DNA of 64,000 bases from Bufo bufo (Eukaryota > Chordata > Amphibia > Anura > Bufonidae): positions 517,414,852 to 517,478,851 of the forward strand of contig NC_053390.1 in the NCBI RefSeq assembly GCF_905171765.1, given 5' to 3'. The notes under the pieces are model-generated. The model did not search any database, was not told where the DNA came from, and saw only the letters and a program-made list of their open reading frames with translations. This document shows positions 11,518 through 22,590 of the stretch, piece by piece. Position 1 is the stretch's first letter; each line of letters opens with the position of its first letter. Both the position numbers and the translations under genes were made by a program.

Positions 11518-11962
11518 AGGGGACCTTTCATGGGTCCAGACATTATGAAAAAACTAGCAGGTTATGTAGGGCATAGTGCAGTGATGTAATATCGCTTACT
11601 AGTTTGTCTGGGAGCCACTCCATTCGCCCACTGTGCCCCCCGTTCACTTTTCCTGCCTCAGCGGTCCAATCACAGCGGAGAGTGTCACAGCGAGGGAGAA
11701 GGTGAGTATTTTTTTTCTCCCTGGCTGTGATGCTCTCCACTGTGATTAGACCGCGCTACAGCCATTGAGAAACAGGGCAGTCTCCTCCTCCCTGTACCGA
11801 TGCTATTCATTAGCATACCAGGCGGGAAAAGTGAACAGGGGGGCACAGCGGGCGAATGGAGCGGTGCCCAGACAAACTAGTAAGCGATATTACATCCCTG
11901 AACTATGCCCTACATAACCTGCTAGTTATTTCATAATGTCTTGACCCATGAAAGGTCCTCTC
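11518..11962. mobile_element. Large palindromic element
   Basis: The left arm from 'ggacctttcatgggtccaga' through 'cattcgcccactgtgcccc' is repeated inverted on the right, ending 'gacccatgaaaggtcctc'. The arms are about 150 bp with scattered mismatches. It has no coding capacity and its superfamily is not resolved. Confidence 0.75.
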
Positions 11963-13260
11963 TAAATAAAGTTTTTATGTTAAACATTTTTTTGGGTGAT
12001 TTTTTTAACAATTCTAAAATCTTTTAAAACAGTCACATGGTCCATATTTAAAATAGATAGAAGGAGAGCCCCAATGACATTTCCAGAGATTTTTGTAGAC
12101 ATGCCCTGTGGCCTCTGCAGAGGCCAGGAGGCAGTAGCTCTGATATCACAAGGTAATGAATCTGAAAACAATGAAATTAGTGCAAATATTTCCCAAACTT
12201 TTTCCAAAGTGTCTATTAAAGTGTTTTTTTTGGCAGAACCCCCACCTTGGTAATAGAAGGAGCTAGGACCCAGCAGTAGGGAGCAGGTAAGTATGCATCC
12301 TTTTGCAGTTCTGGCCAAAAGGAGGGGAGGTCTGCCAAAAAACCTCCAAAAGGTGGACAACCCCATAAGGACACCAATTAAAGACATAGCCATAAAAACG
12401 TGCGTTCTTTGGAAAGCATGTTAATGATATCACATACCACGATTACTGCACATTCCACAATTATATATTGTATACCTTTAAAACATTTGCTAGACATTAG
12501 TAGCAAGAAAGCTTTATTATGAATGTACAATCCTGTTTTATTCTTGGGATGTACTGTAGATGAAATATTGCATCAGGTATGTTTTTAACATGTCTCATAA
12601 AATGTGACATATTACATAATCCTCCTATTAAAAGTTTACTATGTGCCTTTACAGAGCCTCTCCAAGTACATAGTATTTATGAATGCCATTTTATTGTGCA
12701 CCTTAGTGACGTTACCTCTGGAATATAGTATAGTATAATATGTGCTGTGTTGCTGTTTTTGTACTATTGTAGGCCAACATTTCATTCATTCAGATAAACA
12801 GTTTTGGTCTCCATTACAACATTGACATGAAGCATACCCCTTTACCATCTGAGACCACTTACCCATAAAAAGATGACTGTTTCTAATGGATGAATATTGG
12901 TGCTACATAACAGAATGTTTCCAAAAAGTGGTATCCAAATAAAGGACTGCCAAAAAACAGTTGTAGCAACACACTAATGTTACATATAGCCCTACATAAA
13001 ATAATGCAATGCTTTGTTAATTGATTCATCCACAGTTGAGGTAAAACTCAAAAATGGTTAGCTGTGTAAATTGGTAATTAGTAATGGAAACATAAAAAAA
13101 GTCTATTAGAACGACTAAGAGAATAAAGAGACAGTATGTGACCTTCTTTGTCCTTGGGCTTATGGTCATCATCGTCTTTCCAATATTGGATCTCACAGTT
13201 CTGACAAATTCCCATCAGGGTGTCCAAATAATAATAGTGGTGAAGAGCAAGCTACCGTAA
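11963..13260. other. No gene recognised
   Basis: The sequence is AT-rich. I found no splice-bordered exon, RNA gene or complete element. Confidence 0.4.
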
Positions 13261-13380
13261 TTATTCACAGACCGCCACCATTAAGACTTAGCCTTTAGTA
13301 GATACCTTAAAACATACCATAAAGTGCCTTCTAAAATAGGGGTCAGAGTATAGGGAAGAGGGAAAGAAATCTGACCCTGA

Positions 13381-15082
13381 GTTCTCACATGAACTTTCTC
13401 GATTGTTACGGGAAGCTCTGGATAATCGACTTATTGATCAGAAGGAGTTTGAATACCTTCTACCTCCACATCTGAAAATTGCAACATTCTATGGGCTTCC
13501 TAAGGTCCATAAAGGATTAAACCCTTTAAAATGTTGATCTATAGTGTCCGGGATAGACAGTCTAACCCAACATGCGGGGACATATGTGGACCGCATTTTA
13601 CACCCGCTTGTATTGGGTTTACCATCATATTTGCGTGACACCACTGATTTATTTAAGAGATTGGATGGTGTCACGATTGAACCTGACACATGGCTAGCCT
13701 CCATTAATGTTGAGGCGTTATATACCTCCATACCTCAGGGTTGGCAGCAGCCAAATATTATCTTAATACTAGATCGAATGAATTCAGAGACCACAATTGC
13801 TTTATTATCCAACTCCTGAATTATATACTTACACACAATTATTTTGTTTTTGAATCCCGATTCTTCCACCAGCTCAGGGGCACAGCGATGGGTAGCCCTT
13901 GTGCACTGACTTACGCTAATCTGCTCCTGGGCTGGTGGGAGGATACTGTGGTTTTCTCAGAAAATTTCTCCTCCTGGACTTGATACATTTCGCTGTGGGC
14001 ACACTATATAGATGACATTTTACTATTCTGGTCAGGTACTGAAACGGACTTCATACAATTTATGGGGGAATTAAACTCTAATCACATAGGCCTGCATTTT
14101 ACCTACGAGCTAAAAAGGGACTCGATTGCCTTCTTGGATATTTAGATCAAAAGGGGTGAAGACCATTCCATTAATACAACCCTGTACCGTAAAGAAACAT
14201 CTACAAATAGTCTTCTAAGATGGGATAGCTTTCACCCTAAACCCCTCAAGAGGGGTATACCCAAGGGCCAATTCCTTAGGGTTCGTAGGAATTGCTCAGA
14301 CCAGAGTGAGTTTGAAGTAGAAGCATATAAACCCTATAACTGTTTCAAACAGAGTGAATATCCTGATTCACATCTATGGGAGGCGTGGAGTTATGCTAGA
14401 TCTCGTGATCGATCCTCATTATTCTGCCTGAAAAAGTGTGACCCACAGGAAATTATTAGAGTAATAGGGACCTAGGGACTCAGGATCCCATCAGGTCCGA
14501 GACATACTTGAATGCTATTGATCCCTATTGAAAGGGGACCCAGATCTGGAGGGGGTACTGTCTGAGACTCCAAGTATAACCTACAGACGTGGAAGAAGCA
14601 TAGGGGATGCCCTTGTTTACAGCCACTTTGATACCCCAACTAGGGAAACGTGGCTGCAAAATAGGAGAACAGGCACCTAGAAATGTGGAAGATGTAAAGC
14701 GTGTCCCTTCATAAAAGTTTGGAACACCTTTTCAAATAGTTTAGGGAATAGAATCTATACATGGCATCATTTTGGCAATTGCAACACTAGGGGAGTAATT
14801 TATCTAGCCCAATGTCATTGCGGACTTAAATATGTGGGTAAAACCTGCATTGGGGATATCTGCAATAGACGTGATAAACCGCTGGCCAGACATGTGTGGG
14901 CACATCATTCGGGAGATACCAAAATAATTGGCTTTTCTATGATTGAAGTCATCTTAGTTTCCTTTAGAGGGGGTGATTTGGACAGACTTCTTAGACAAAA
15001 GGAGTCACGGTGGATTTATGTACTGAAAACCGTGACTCCTTTAGGTCTAAATGAATGTATTGAATTTGCTTGCTTTATTTAA
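13381..15082 (+). pseudogene. PLE1 reverse transcriptase / GIY-YIG endonuclease remnant
   Basis: Translated in pieces this reads LLREALDNRLIDQKEFEYLL, ATFYGLPKVHKG, YVDRILHPLVLGLPSYLRDT, INVEALYTSIP, FHQLRGTAMGSPCALTYANL, AHYIDDILLFW, LYRKETSTNSLLRWDSFHP and LKRGIPKGQFLRVRRNCS: the Penelope-type RT blocks in order, with the catalytic YIDD preserved. Downstream are CHCGLKYVGKTC (GIY-YIG core), LARHVWAHHSGD and a C-terminus PLGLNECIEFACFI ending in TAA at 15080-15082. Several stops and frameshifts (for example near 13535, 13735, 13980 and 14145) break it. The N-terminal part of a full element is missing. Confidence 0.85.
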
Positions 15083-15905
15083 ATGGGCCAGCAAGCTATC
15101 TGGGGGTGAATTTTATATCTATATATCACTTAATGAATCGACTGTGGCAAATGAGAAACTTAGTTGCCTCTCATTAGCACCCCCGAGTAACACCATATGG
15201 CATTTTTTGTTTATAATTGATAATTATTGATTAATACTATGCTTATATGGTTTGTGTACCATCATATCTATATCCATACCTCTGCCATAGATGTTTGAAT
15301 ATACCATCACCATGGCAATAGCCAAACGATCCTGGCACCACCCCTCCATATCTATTGGGTAGATCAAGACACATGTTCCTGTTTGCGTCACGAATCACGT
15401 GCCGCGCATAACACGCATTACTATCTACCAAAGCACTCATCAATATTCTACAGGAAATACTGTGTCTGGGAGGGACTGGCCGATCACTTGACCGCCTGTG
15501 GAACCTATGATGTCACTAGGCTGCGCCAGTATGCATTTAAAAAGAGCGAGAGCTATACCTGGATACCGGATCCCAATACCGGCACCGGAGGATCCTCTAC
15601 TCCTTTTCTCTCCACTCTGTTACGGGACAATGCTGCGGACCGAGCTGAGTAACATGAGTGGGGCATGCAAGTTCCATGTTATTTAGGATTTACCCCTCAT
15701 TACTGAATATCTATTGGGGATCATTTACAACTATCTACAGTTAATTGGAGGGCTATTACCAATACTGGTGATTTGATTATGGCCTGTATTAAGCATCTAT
15801 AGGTGTCACTGTTTATGATATGTATTTAAGAGATATGGTGTGAGTAGGATAAAGTTGATACATTGGTACACCTGTTTTAGCATTGATCTATGTAAGATTA
15901 TAAAA

Positions 15906-15955
15906 GTCCCCTGATGAGCCATTACAGATTTTGAAGGCAAAACACATTAGGATGA
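15906..15955 (+). ncRNA. Degenerate hammerhead-ribozyme-like motif in PLE1 3' region
   Basis: CTGATGAG (15911-15918), the exact first conserved box of a hammerhead, is followed by a short GCC/GGC stem with loop and then CAAAAC where CGAAAC is expected. Penelope-like elements are known to carry hammerhead motifs in their terminal repeats. The second box is altered and stem III is not evident, so catalysis is unlikely. Confidence 0.4.
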
Positions 15956-16489
15956 CTACATTATATGAGGTTAATTGTTGATACCTCGGGTAACTACCTG
16001 GGATAGTCTAAAGTCCTAACTTTGTGGATCTATTTTCATTCTGTATATCCTTACTCTATTGGTATTGGCAAATTGTGGGACTTTGTCTCCGTGTTTATTA
16101 TTTTTTGTAATCACATATTCACCTGTATAAGCGGTGATGGGTTCTATCATGATTTCAGGGCCTTCTTAGGGTATATAGGAGGTTCCTGATACGGGATCGC
16201 CCCTATCGGGGCGGCTATTCCTTTTGTAGGTAGGGTATAAAGATTAGGGAAACATCAGGGTCAGATTTCATTCCCTCTTCCCTATACTCTGACCCCTATT
16301 TTAGAAGGCACTTTATGGTATGGTTTAAGGTATCTAATAAAGGCTAAGTCTTAATGGTGGCGGTCTGTGAATAACAATGTTGGAATTTCCTGCCAGATTA
16401 GGTATGTTCCTCTACCCTCATCATGATGAGTTCGGGTGTACGTTTCAGATGACAATATGGTACACGCTGTCATCAAAATAATGAAAAAT

Positions 16490-17190
16490 CTTAAAAAAAT
16501 TAAGAAGCCAAAACATTTTTGAGACTGGATTTGAGGTGGCCCCAACACTATGCTGGATCCCCCAGACACCCTTGTGTTGCTGCTCTCTAAAAGGGGATAA
16601 TAAGGCGTGGTGCACCCCAATGGGAAATACATCCAGAAAGTCAGGGTTTGCAGTAAACCAGTGTGCTTCTTTACTGGAGGAATTCAAGTCCAAAACAAAA
16701 CAGACAAGGCACTGAGCTGGCTTCACCGGTCTCCTTCCTTGCAGAAGATCGTTCTGTGCTGAGGGAAGGCCTTCGCTAGCTGTCCATCTCTTTCTCAGAA
16801 GGCTGAAACCCTGGCCAAATGGCTGGAAGCCCAGAGTCTGCGGCCCAGTCATTGGGCAGAGTAACCCCGTCTCAGAGTCTTCTTTTAGTTACTCTTGCAG
16901 TCTGGCAGACTTTCTTCTACTAAAGACTGTCCCCTTTCTGTAGACCTCTAGGGGCTCAGACTGCTTGCTCTACTTATATACAGTTTATAACAAATCCAGA
17001 ACCTTATAGTGGGAGGGGGTGAAGCTGGAGAAGCACAGCCTAACAGAAACAATATGGCTGCCTTTGGCTTGTGCTGTGCTTCAATACAAGTCAATGGGAA
17101 TGACTAACTCATAGTTTCCAGTAAGCAACCGTCTTACAGAGCTAAACCAGATGGTCAGAAGTTCACATAATAAAGCTTCTGCTGCTATAC
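16490..17190 (-). mobile_element. Possible LTR fragment (minus strand)
   Basis: On the minus strand a TATA-like 'ctgtatataagtagagc' (near 16970) is followed by several hundred bases with no ORF, resembling the R/U5 part of an LTR. I could not define ends or a target duplication, so this is tentative. Confidence 0.3.
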
Positions 17191-17579
17191 AGTATTTAAG
17201 GACATATCAGAAAAATAGCTCCTAGTATTGCTGGAATGAAACACGAATCTTCTTTAATTACTGAACTGTTTTATCAGTCTTTTTATCAGTTATCTCTTAA
17301 CTAAAGTATTTACTGCCATTGCACAGAAAGATGATTTGTTGTGACAACATATGATCAGTACATGAACAAATTTGGTCATGCAGGGAAGATGACCATACAG
17401 CAGCAAACTTGCCCCAAAATCAGCAGGTGACTAAAAAGTTATTTTTCTGAAAAAGACATGCTTCTATAAATTGCAAGGTGGAGCGGACTTGTTTTACGAG
17501 CACTGATGCTTGATCAATTAACACCGTGGGCAGCACGGTGGCTCAGTGATTAGCACTGGTGCCTTGCAGCGCTGGGGTC

Positions 17580-18128
17580 TGTAGGAAGTCGCAAGGGGTT
17601 GTCATTGATGGAAGGTAAGTGTCACCGAGATTCCTGGCCTCGGTGAGGTAAGAGCCGGTGGTTTTAAGTGTCAGCAGCAGCTAGTGCTGGTGGACACTGT
17701 TTGTTGTTAGTGTGGCCATAAAGCCGATCCGCTCCGGCTCTTACTGGGAGTAGCCAAAGTGCTGGGTGGGTGGCTTCTCCCCACGCTCCAGGCCGGGTCT
17801 TTATTGGCCTATATAAAACCCAGCCAGCAGTCTCAGCTGGGTGTGGATTATCCTCCATCTGACAGTGGAGCGCTGTCAGTCTCTGTGTGTTTTGGAACTG
17901 AGATCTTGTGCAGTGCTAAAGGGCTGAGAGGCTCATGCTGGGAAACTGGCCCTAAAGCCTGCTGTGGACTGCGGGTGGAAAAACTGCTGACCAGGTGAAG
18001 GCTTTTGTTCTGTGGACTTTTTATGGTGTGAACCTATGTGTGAATATAACACTGAACTGTTTGTTAAAATCTTTGTGGTTGCCTCTGTACTGTGTCCGCT
18101 AGCCTGTCTACCACAGGAAATCCCCACA
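17580..18128 (+). mobile_element. Solo LTR (549 bp) inserted in the SINE
   Basis: The element starts TGTAGG, ends CCCACA, and is flanked by the 4-bp duplication GGTC (17576-17579 and 18129-18132). The SINE reads through once one copy is removed. A TATA box is at 17810-17818. There is no internal coding region, so it is a solo LTR left by recombination. It is related to the inverted LTR at 18939-19378 (shared 'catgctgggaaa' and 'gcctgctgtggact'). I cannot say whether the parent was a Ty3/gypsy element or an endogenous retrovirus. Confidence 0.8.
17810..17818 (+). promoter_or_regulatory. TATA box of the solo LTR
   Basis: 'ctatataaaa' lies about 230 bp from the LTR start, a usual position for a U3 promoter. 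Whether it is used is unknown. Confidence 0.5.
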
Positions 18129-18359
18129 GGTCCTAGGTTCGAACTTTGCATGGAGTTTGCATGTTCTCCCCGTGTTTGCATGGGTTTCCTCCGGGTACTC
18201 CGTTTTCCTCCCACACTCCAAAGACATACTGATAGGGAACTTAGATTGTGAGCCCCATTGGGGACAGTTTGATGCTAATGTCTGTAAAGTGCTGCAGAAT
18301 ATAACACTGCTATATAAAGGCATAAAATAAATTAATTAGTTTATTAATAAGTCACCACA

Positions 18360-18938
18360 TTGAACTCTTTTGTCATGTTCCTGAAACCATTCCTGCACAA
18401 TATTTTGTACTGTGACAGGGCACGTTATCTGCCATTATAGACTGCCAGGGGTGTACTTGTTCTGCAACCACATTTATGTAAGTGGTACAGAGTAGCATCC
18501 ACAGGAATATCAGGACTCAGTGTTTCTCAGCAGTACATTGCCCACATTATCCCACTACCCCTGCAGGCTTGCCTCTTTCCAATAGTGCATTGTGGTGCCA
18601 TCTATTGCCATAATAAAAGACACCCACAAACTCAGAGGACAGACCACTTGATGTAAAAGAAAATGTTATTCATCTGATCAGGCCACCTTTTTCTATTGCT
18701 CCATGGTCTAGTTTTGAGGCTCAGGTACCCACTGTAGGCACTCTTGAAGGGCATGTACACTCTGACCTGTTTGTGGCTATGCAACTCCACACACACAGCA
18801 TGCTGTAATGAACTTTGTTTTTGGACATCTATCAAAACCAGCATTAACTTTTTCCAGAATTTGCACTGCAGTAACTCTTCTGGCAGATTGGATCTGACAG
18901 AGGAGTCTGGCAGTGGCTTTCTCCCCTCTCCTACTTAT
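18360..18938 (-). pseudogene. Tc1-like transposase fossil
   Basis: On the minus strand the pieces read LLCQIQSARRVTAVQILEKV (DNA-binding region), KQVRVYMPF, FFYIKWSVL, APQCTIGKRQACRGSGIMWA, MYC-ETLSPDIPVDATLYH, then QYKILCRNGF and MTKEFNVVTY. This is the order of a Tc1 transposase of the GGGSVMLW / EHDKEF type that is widespread in fish and frogs. Stops and frameshifts are frequent. The WSDE motif and the C-terminal DPE region are degraded or absent. The N-terminal side abuts the LTR at 18939. Confidence 0.7.
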
Positions 18939-19378
18939 TGTGGGGTTTTGCTCTGGTAGATAGGGTAAGTGGGCACAGTAGAGAGGCAAAATACTAGTTC
19001 TTAACTCAAAACGTCAGTGTTTATTCAAACTTGAGGCAATTGCACAAAACAGCACGTAACTTTGCAGTCTTGGTGTTGATTCACACACAATGTAAAGTTC
19101 ATATAACACAAGTAGTCCACAGCAGGCATTAGGGGGCCTGTTTTCCCAGCATGCAGCTCTCAGCCCTTCAGCATGGTACAAAGCCTCAGATCCCAAAAAC
19201 AGAGACATCTCTGCTGAGCCCAGCTGCCTATTTAAGGACAGCCAGGTGCTGCCAAAACCCGGACTGGCACTTAAACTCCGGTTCGGTATTTGACCTCACC
19301 TGGCTGGAAACCAGTACAGCCGCACATGCTGGGAGGAAAATACCTGCCTTGCCAGACACAACCCCTTACTGTGTCACA
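18939..19378 (-). mobile_element. Second solo LTR of the same family, minus strand
   Basis: On the minus strand it begins TGTGACACAG, includes 'aaggggttgtg', 'catgctgggaaaacaggccc' and 'gcctgctgtggactac', and ends 'ctatctaccagagcaaaacc' then CCACA. Each piece aligns in order with the LTR at 17580-18128. Flanks ATAT and ATAA give only an imperfect 4-bp duplication. Confidence 0.65.
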
Positions 19379-19554
19379 ATATGTATACTCAGTTGAGCCG
19401 AACATGCATGTGCATGGGAGGATTGGAAGAGACATCTAAACCCCAAAAGTCTATGCTAGTTTACCAGTGGTCCTTTCTTGGAGCACGTGTAGTAGATACT
19501 AACCACTACATACTGGGAACACCCCATATAACCTGTCATTTAGTTCTGACCCAG

Positions 19555-21771
19555 TCATTCCATCAGGAATTTCTTGACCTGCGCGTATTGTATGGTTTGG
19601 AAAGAGTCAAGATGATGCGCGTCCCTCACTTCCTGACATGTTTGCCATCTATGTTCAGTTTCATGCATCATTTGTTGGCCTGTTACAATTCCCTTACGTC
19701 TCCATTCCTTAAAAAGAGCACTGTCTCTACCCTGTTCAAATTCTGGGTGTCCCCATAAGGGCAAATATTTTGACACTCTATGACATAGGTGAAAGTTGTT
19801 TCTGAGAGCTCTCCAAGCTGCCCAGGTGTGCCAGAACAATATTGAGTGTAGTAAGGTGCAAAGGTCCCAAGGGGCGCATAAACTACTTTCCAAAACAAAT
19901 TCTGAATGAAAGCTCGTGTGTCTTATCCAGTCTATAATGTGTCTGAATAAACACGTTAGATTATACACTCTTATATTAGGTATGTTCATTCCTCCTTTGA
20001 CTTTAAGAGTCATGAGTTTCATCAAACTTATTCTGGGTCTTCTGCCCTTCCAAATGAAGTGTGACATCTCACTTCATAGCCTAGTGATATCTCTGTGTTT
20101 AATAAGTAAAGGTAGCGTTTTGAGGGGATACAATAGTCTGGAGAAGCTCATCATTTTTATCAAATGTATTCTGCCTAGGAGAGATAATGGCAAGTTCTGC
20201 CATTTACGCAATTCTTGTGTCACTCTATTCAGTAAAGGAGTATAGTTTAAACGGTACATAGAATCATTCTTCCTTCCTATTTTGATTCCAAAATAGGTTA
20301 TAGGATCTTTCGATACCGGTATGTTACAGAAGGCCTGTTCAGAATTCAGGTATTCCAGACCCTTTTGCAACTGCAAAAGTGCACATTTGGCTATATTGAT
20401 CTGGAAGCCAGACACTTTACCAAAATCTGCTATCCTATTCATAACCCCTTGAAGTTCTTCTTTTGGTTTTTCCATAAATAATAGGATATCCTCAGCAAAA
20501 AAGATTGCTCTCAATTCTACGTTCCCTACTCTAATTCCCCCAAACTGTCCCCTGGAGTTCAAGAAGCGAACTAGGGGCTCTAAAGCCAGATTGAACAAGA
20601 GCGGGGACAGGGGACAGCCTTGCCTTGTTCCCCTATGTAGGGTGAAAGTATCTGATAAGAACCCCTGTGTGCCTATCCTGGCTATCGGGTTTGTGTACAA
20701 TTGTTTTAGGTAAAACCTAAAGGAGCCTTTTATTCCAATTTGATCTAGAACCCTCCCCAGCCATTCCCAGTGTATGTTGTCAAACGCTTTTTCAGCATCT
20801 AGAGTGGCCAGGGAGGGTGCCGTTTTTCCTTCTTTTCTCCTACCAACCTCATCTAGGACCGATAACAATCTGCGTATATTCGTAACCGCAGAGCGCTCCT
20901 TTATGAAACCTACTTGCATAGGACTAATTAGTTTTGGAAAAATGCGAGCCAACCTGTTTGCCATTAATTTGGAGAGGATTTTCAAATCCTGGTTTATGAG
21001 GGATATCGGACGGTTTGATGCAGGATCATCGGCCGGTTTCCCTTCTTTTAGGATCAAACGTATATGTGCCACATTCATTTGTGGCATTAAATGCTCCCCT
21101 TTCAATAGTGCATTTCCTATGTCTGTTAACAGAGGCGACAGTTGTATTTCTAACGCCTTGTAGAAATCGCCTGAATATCCATCTGGCCCTGGGGCTTTGT
21201 TACCGGGCAGCTGGGAGATTGTGTATTGCATTTCTATTTCCGTAATAGGAGCATTAAGTAAAGCTATGTCCTCAGCCGTGATACTCGGAAGATTTGCCTC
21301 CTCTAGGAACTTTGCTTCCTCCTCTCTATTATCTAAGAGCTTACAGTACAGATTGGAATAGTAATTTTTAAATATGTTCAGGATTTCTGCCGGTTGTGTC
21401 ACTACACTTCCTCCCTGTCCCCGTAGATGACTTATTGGGGTTGTTAGACGTCGGCCTTTAGCCAAATTAGCCATTAGTCTACCCGCTTTGTTTCCGAATT
21501 TGTGCAGATCTAGCTCCCATTGGGCTTTATAGAAACTCTCCCTTCTCATTGCCCATATTTCAAACTCCCTCTTAGCCTCCATCCATTTTTGTTTTTTCCC
21601 AGTTGTCTGATTCTGTAAAAAGTCTCTATACCGATTTTGAACCTCCAAGCTACTTTTAAGATACTGAGCTTTAGTGGCTTTTTTAAGTCCTGTAACATAT
21701 GCGATCATCCTACCTCGTAGCACTGCTTTGCCTGCCTCCCAGTATAGTATAGGGTTTGGCCTGTGTTCCAA
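19555..21771 (-). pseudogene. L1 ORF2 reverse transcriptase and C-terminal part
   Basis: RT blocks in order: PGPDGYSGDFYKA, NRPISLINQDLKILSKLMAN, GFIKERSAVTNIRRL, LATLDAEKAFDNIHWEWL (first catalytic Asp), LHRGTRQGCPLSPLLFNLAL and FFAEDILLFMEKP. The last should read FADD; here the first Asp codon is GAG (Glu), a substitution likely to disable polymerisation. An in-frame TGA at 20074-20076 is followed in the same frame by SEMSHFIWKGRRPRISL and the L1 C-terminal region to 19555 (KVKGGMNIPNI, LFRHIIDWI). The C-terminal cysteine motif of a full ORF2 is not present. Confidence 0.85.
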
Positions 21772-22576
21772 GCACCATCCCTTTCAGTAATTCTACAAAG
21801 GTCTCATCCTGTACTAGGAAGGACCGGAACTTCCAAATGTATTCCGATCCTCTCGGTTCCGTATCTTCCAGCATCAGGACCACCGGTGAGTGGTCTGAAA
21901 TCACCAAGTTCTCTATGGATACCTCTCTAACTCTAGCTAAAAGTTCCGCCTTTGTCAACCAATAATCAATTCGGGACCAGGAATTTTGCGCATGAGAGAA
22001 GTGGGTGAACTCCCGTTCGTCAGGATGAGAAACTCTCCATATGTCAACTAGTGCCGTGTCGTCCATAAAGGAAGATAAGAACCCCCTTCTCCCATTAACA
22101 TTTGCCTCCGGTCTATTTAACTGTTTGCGATCTTCCCTTTCAAACACTGTGGCGTTCATGTCACCTCCCACAATCTTATCTACCGTTGCGTCCTGTAAGA
22201 TTCTATCCCTTAAAGATGCAAAAAAGTGTTTCTGTGCTACATTAGGTGCATATATATTGTATAAGCTGAGGTTCCTATCTGCTTCTCTCATTGTCAGCAC
22301 CAACACCCTTCCTTCCTTGTCTGCGGTTTGCCCTAGTATCTTGTGTACTAGCTTTTTATGAACCAGAGTGATTACCCCAGCTTTGCCATGTATCGCCGGA
22401 GAACCATAAACCTCCCCCACCCACAGCTTTAACATTCTCTGGAAATCATCTTCTGACAGATGGGTTTCCTGCAAAAACGCAATGTCTGCCCCCAAGCGTT
22501 TAAGATGACATAGTACTAGCATGCGTTTCTGCGGGGAACGTAGGCCCTTAACGTTCCATGTAATTATCTTACACAT
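21710..22576 (-). pseudogene. L1 ORF2 endonuclease domain
   Basis: The 288-residue frame starts MCKIITWNVKGL and contains LQETHLSED (catalytic Glu), YNIYAPN, GGDMNA (Asp/Asn), RIDYWL and ISDHSPVV (catalytic Asp-His), so all apurinic-endonuclease motifs of an L1 ORF2 are present. It would nick target DNA to prime reverse transcription. A one-base shift near 21775 separates it from the RT frame; reading across gives KGWCLEHRPNPILYWEAGKA. The start Met precedes the conserved ITWN block, as in other ORF2 proteins. Confidence 0.85.
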
Positions 22577-22590
22577 ACATACTCATACAC

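Larger units (their letters stand above)
13261..16374 (+). mobile_element. Penelope-like retroelement PLE1, 5'-truncated, bounded by 120-bp inverted repeats
   Basis: 13261-13380 and 16255-16374 are near-identical inverted copies (both contain 'tctgaccc' and 'gaccgccaccattaagactt'). Between them lie a degenerate RT plus GIY-YIG coding region (to 15082) and a 3' region with a hammerhead-like motif. Penelope-like elements are known for terminal repeats in direct or inverted arrangement, so the left copy is probably an inverted duplicate of the 3' end fused to a 5'-truncated body. Confidence 0.8.
17526..18335 (+). mobile_element. tRNA-derived SINE, split by a solo LTR
   Basis: The left part (17526-17579) carries a pol III A box in 'ggtggctcagtgattagcac'. 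The right part (from 18129) carries the B box 'ggttcgaact', then the conserved 'gttctccccgtgtttgcatg' and 'tttcctcccacactccaaag' core shared by vertebrate tRNA-SINEs, and ends in an A-rich tail. Removing 17580-18132 restores a continuous SINE through 'gctggggtcctaggttcg'. V-SINE-like by its core; exact family not certain. Confidence 0.8.
19379..22590 (-). mobile_element. L1-like non-LTR retrotransposon, truncated at both ends
   Basis: The minus strand carries an apurinic-type endonuclease followed by reverse transcriptase and part of the C-terminal domain, the layout of L1/Tx1-clade ORF2. No ORF1 is seen upstream (towards 23000) and no 3' tail is seen below 19500. Weak coding similarity continues to about 19480 in other frames. 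Confidence 0.85.

Noticed and set aside
16490..17190. Host gene promoter from a TATA box
   Set aside because: No coding exon follows, and the context looks like an LTR; kept only as a low-confidence LTR.
18125..18145. tRNA gene suggested by the B box
   Set aside because: The B box belongs to a SINE; no cloverleaf can be formed and the A box lies across the LTR insertion.
20774..22361. Plus-strand frames of 69-129 residues opposite the L1
   Set aside because: Antisense shadows of the L1 ORF2 coding region.
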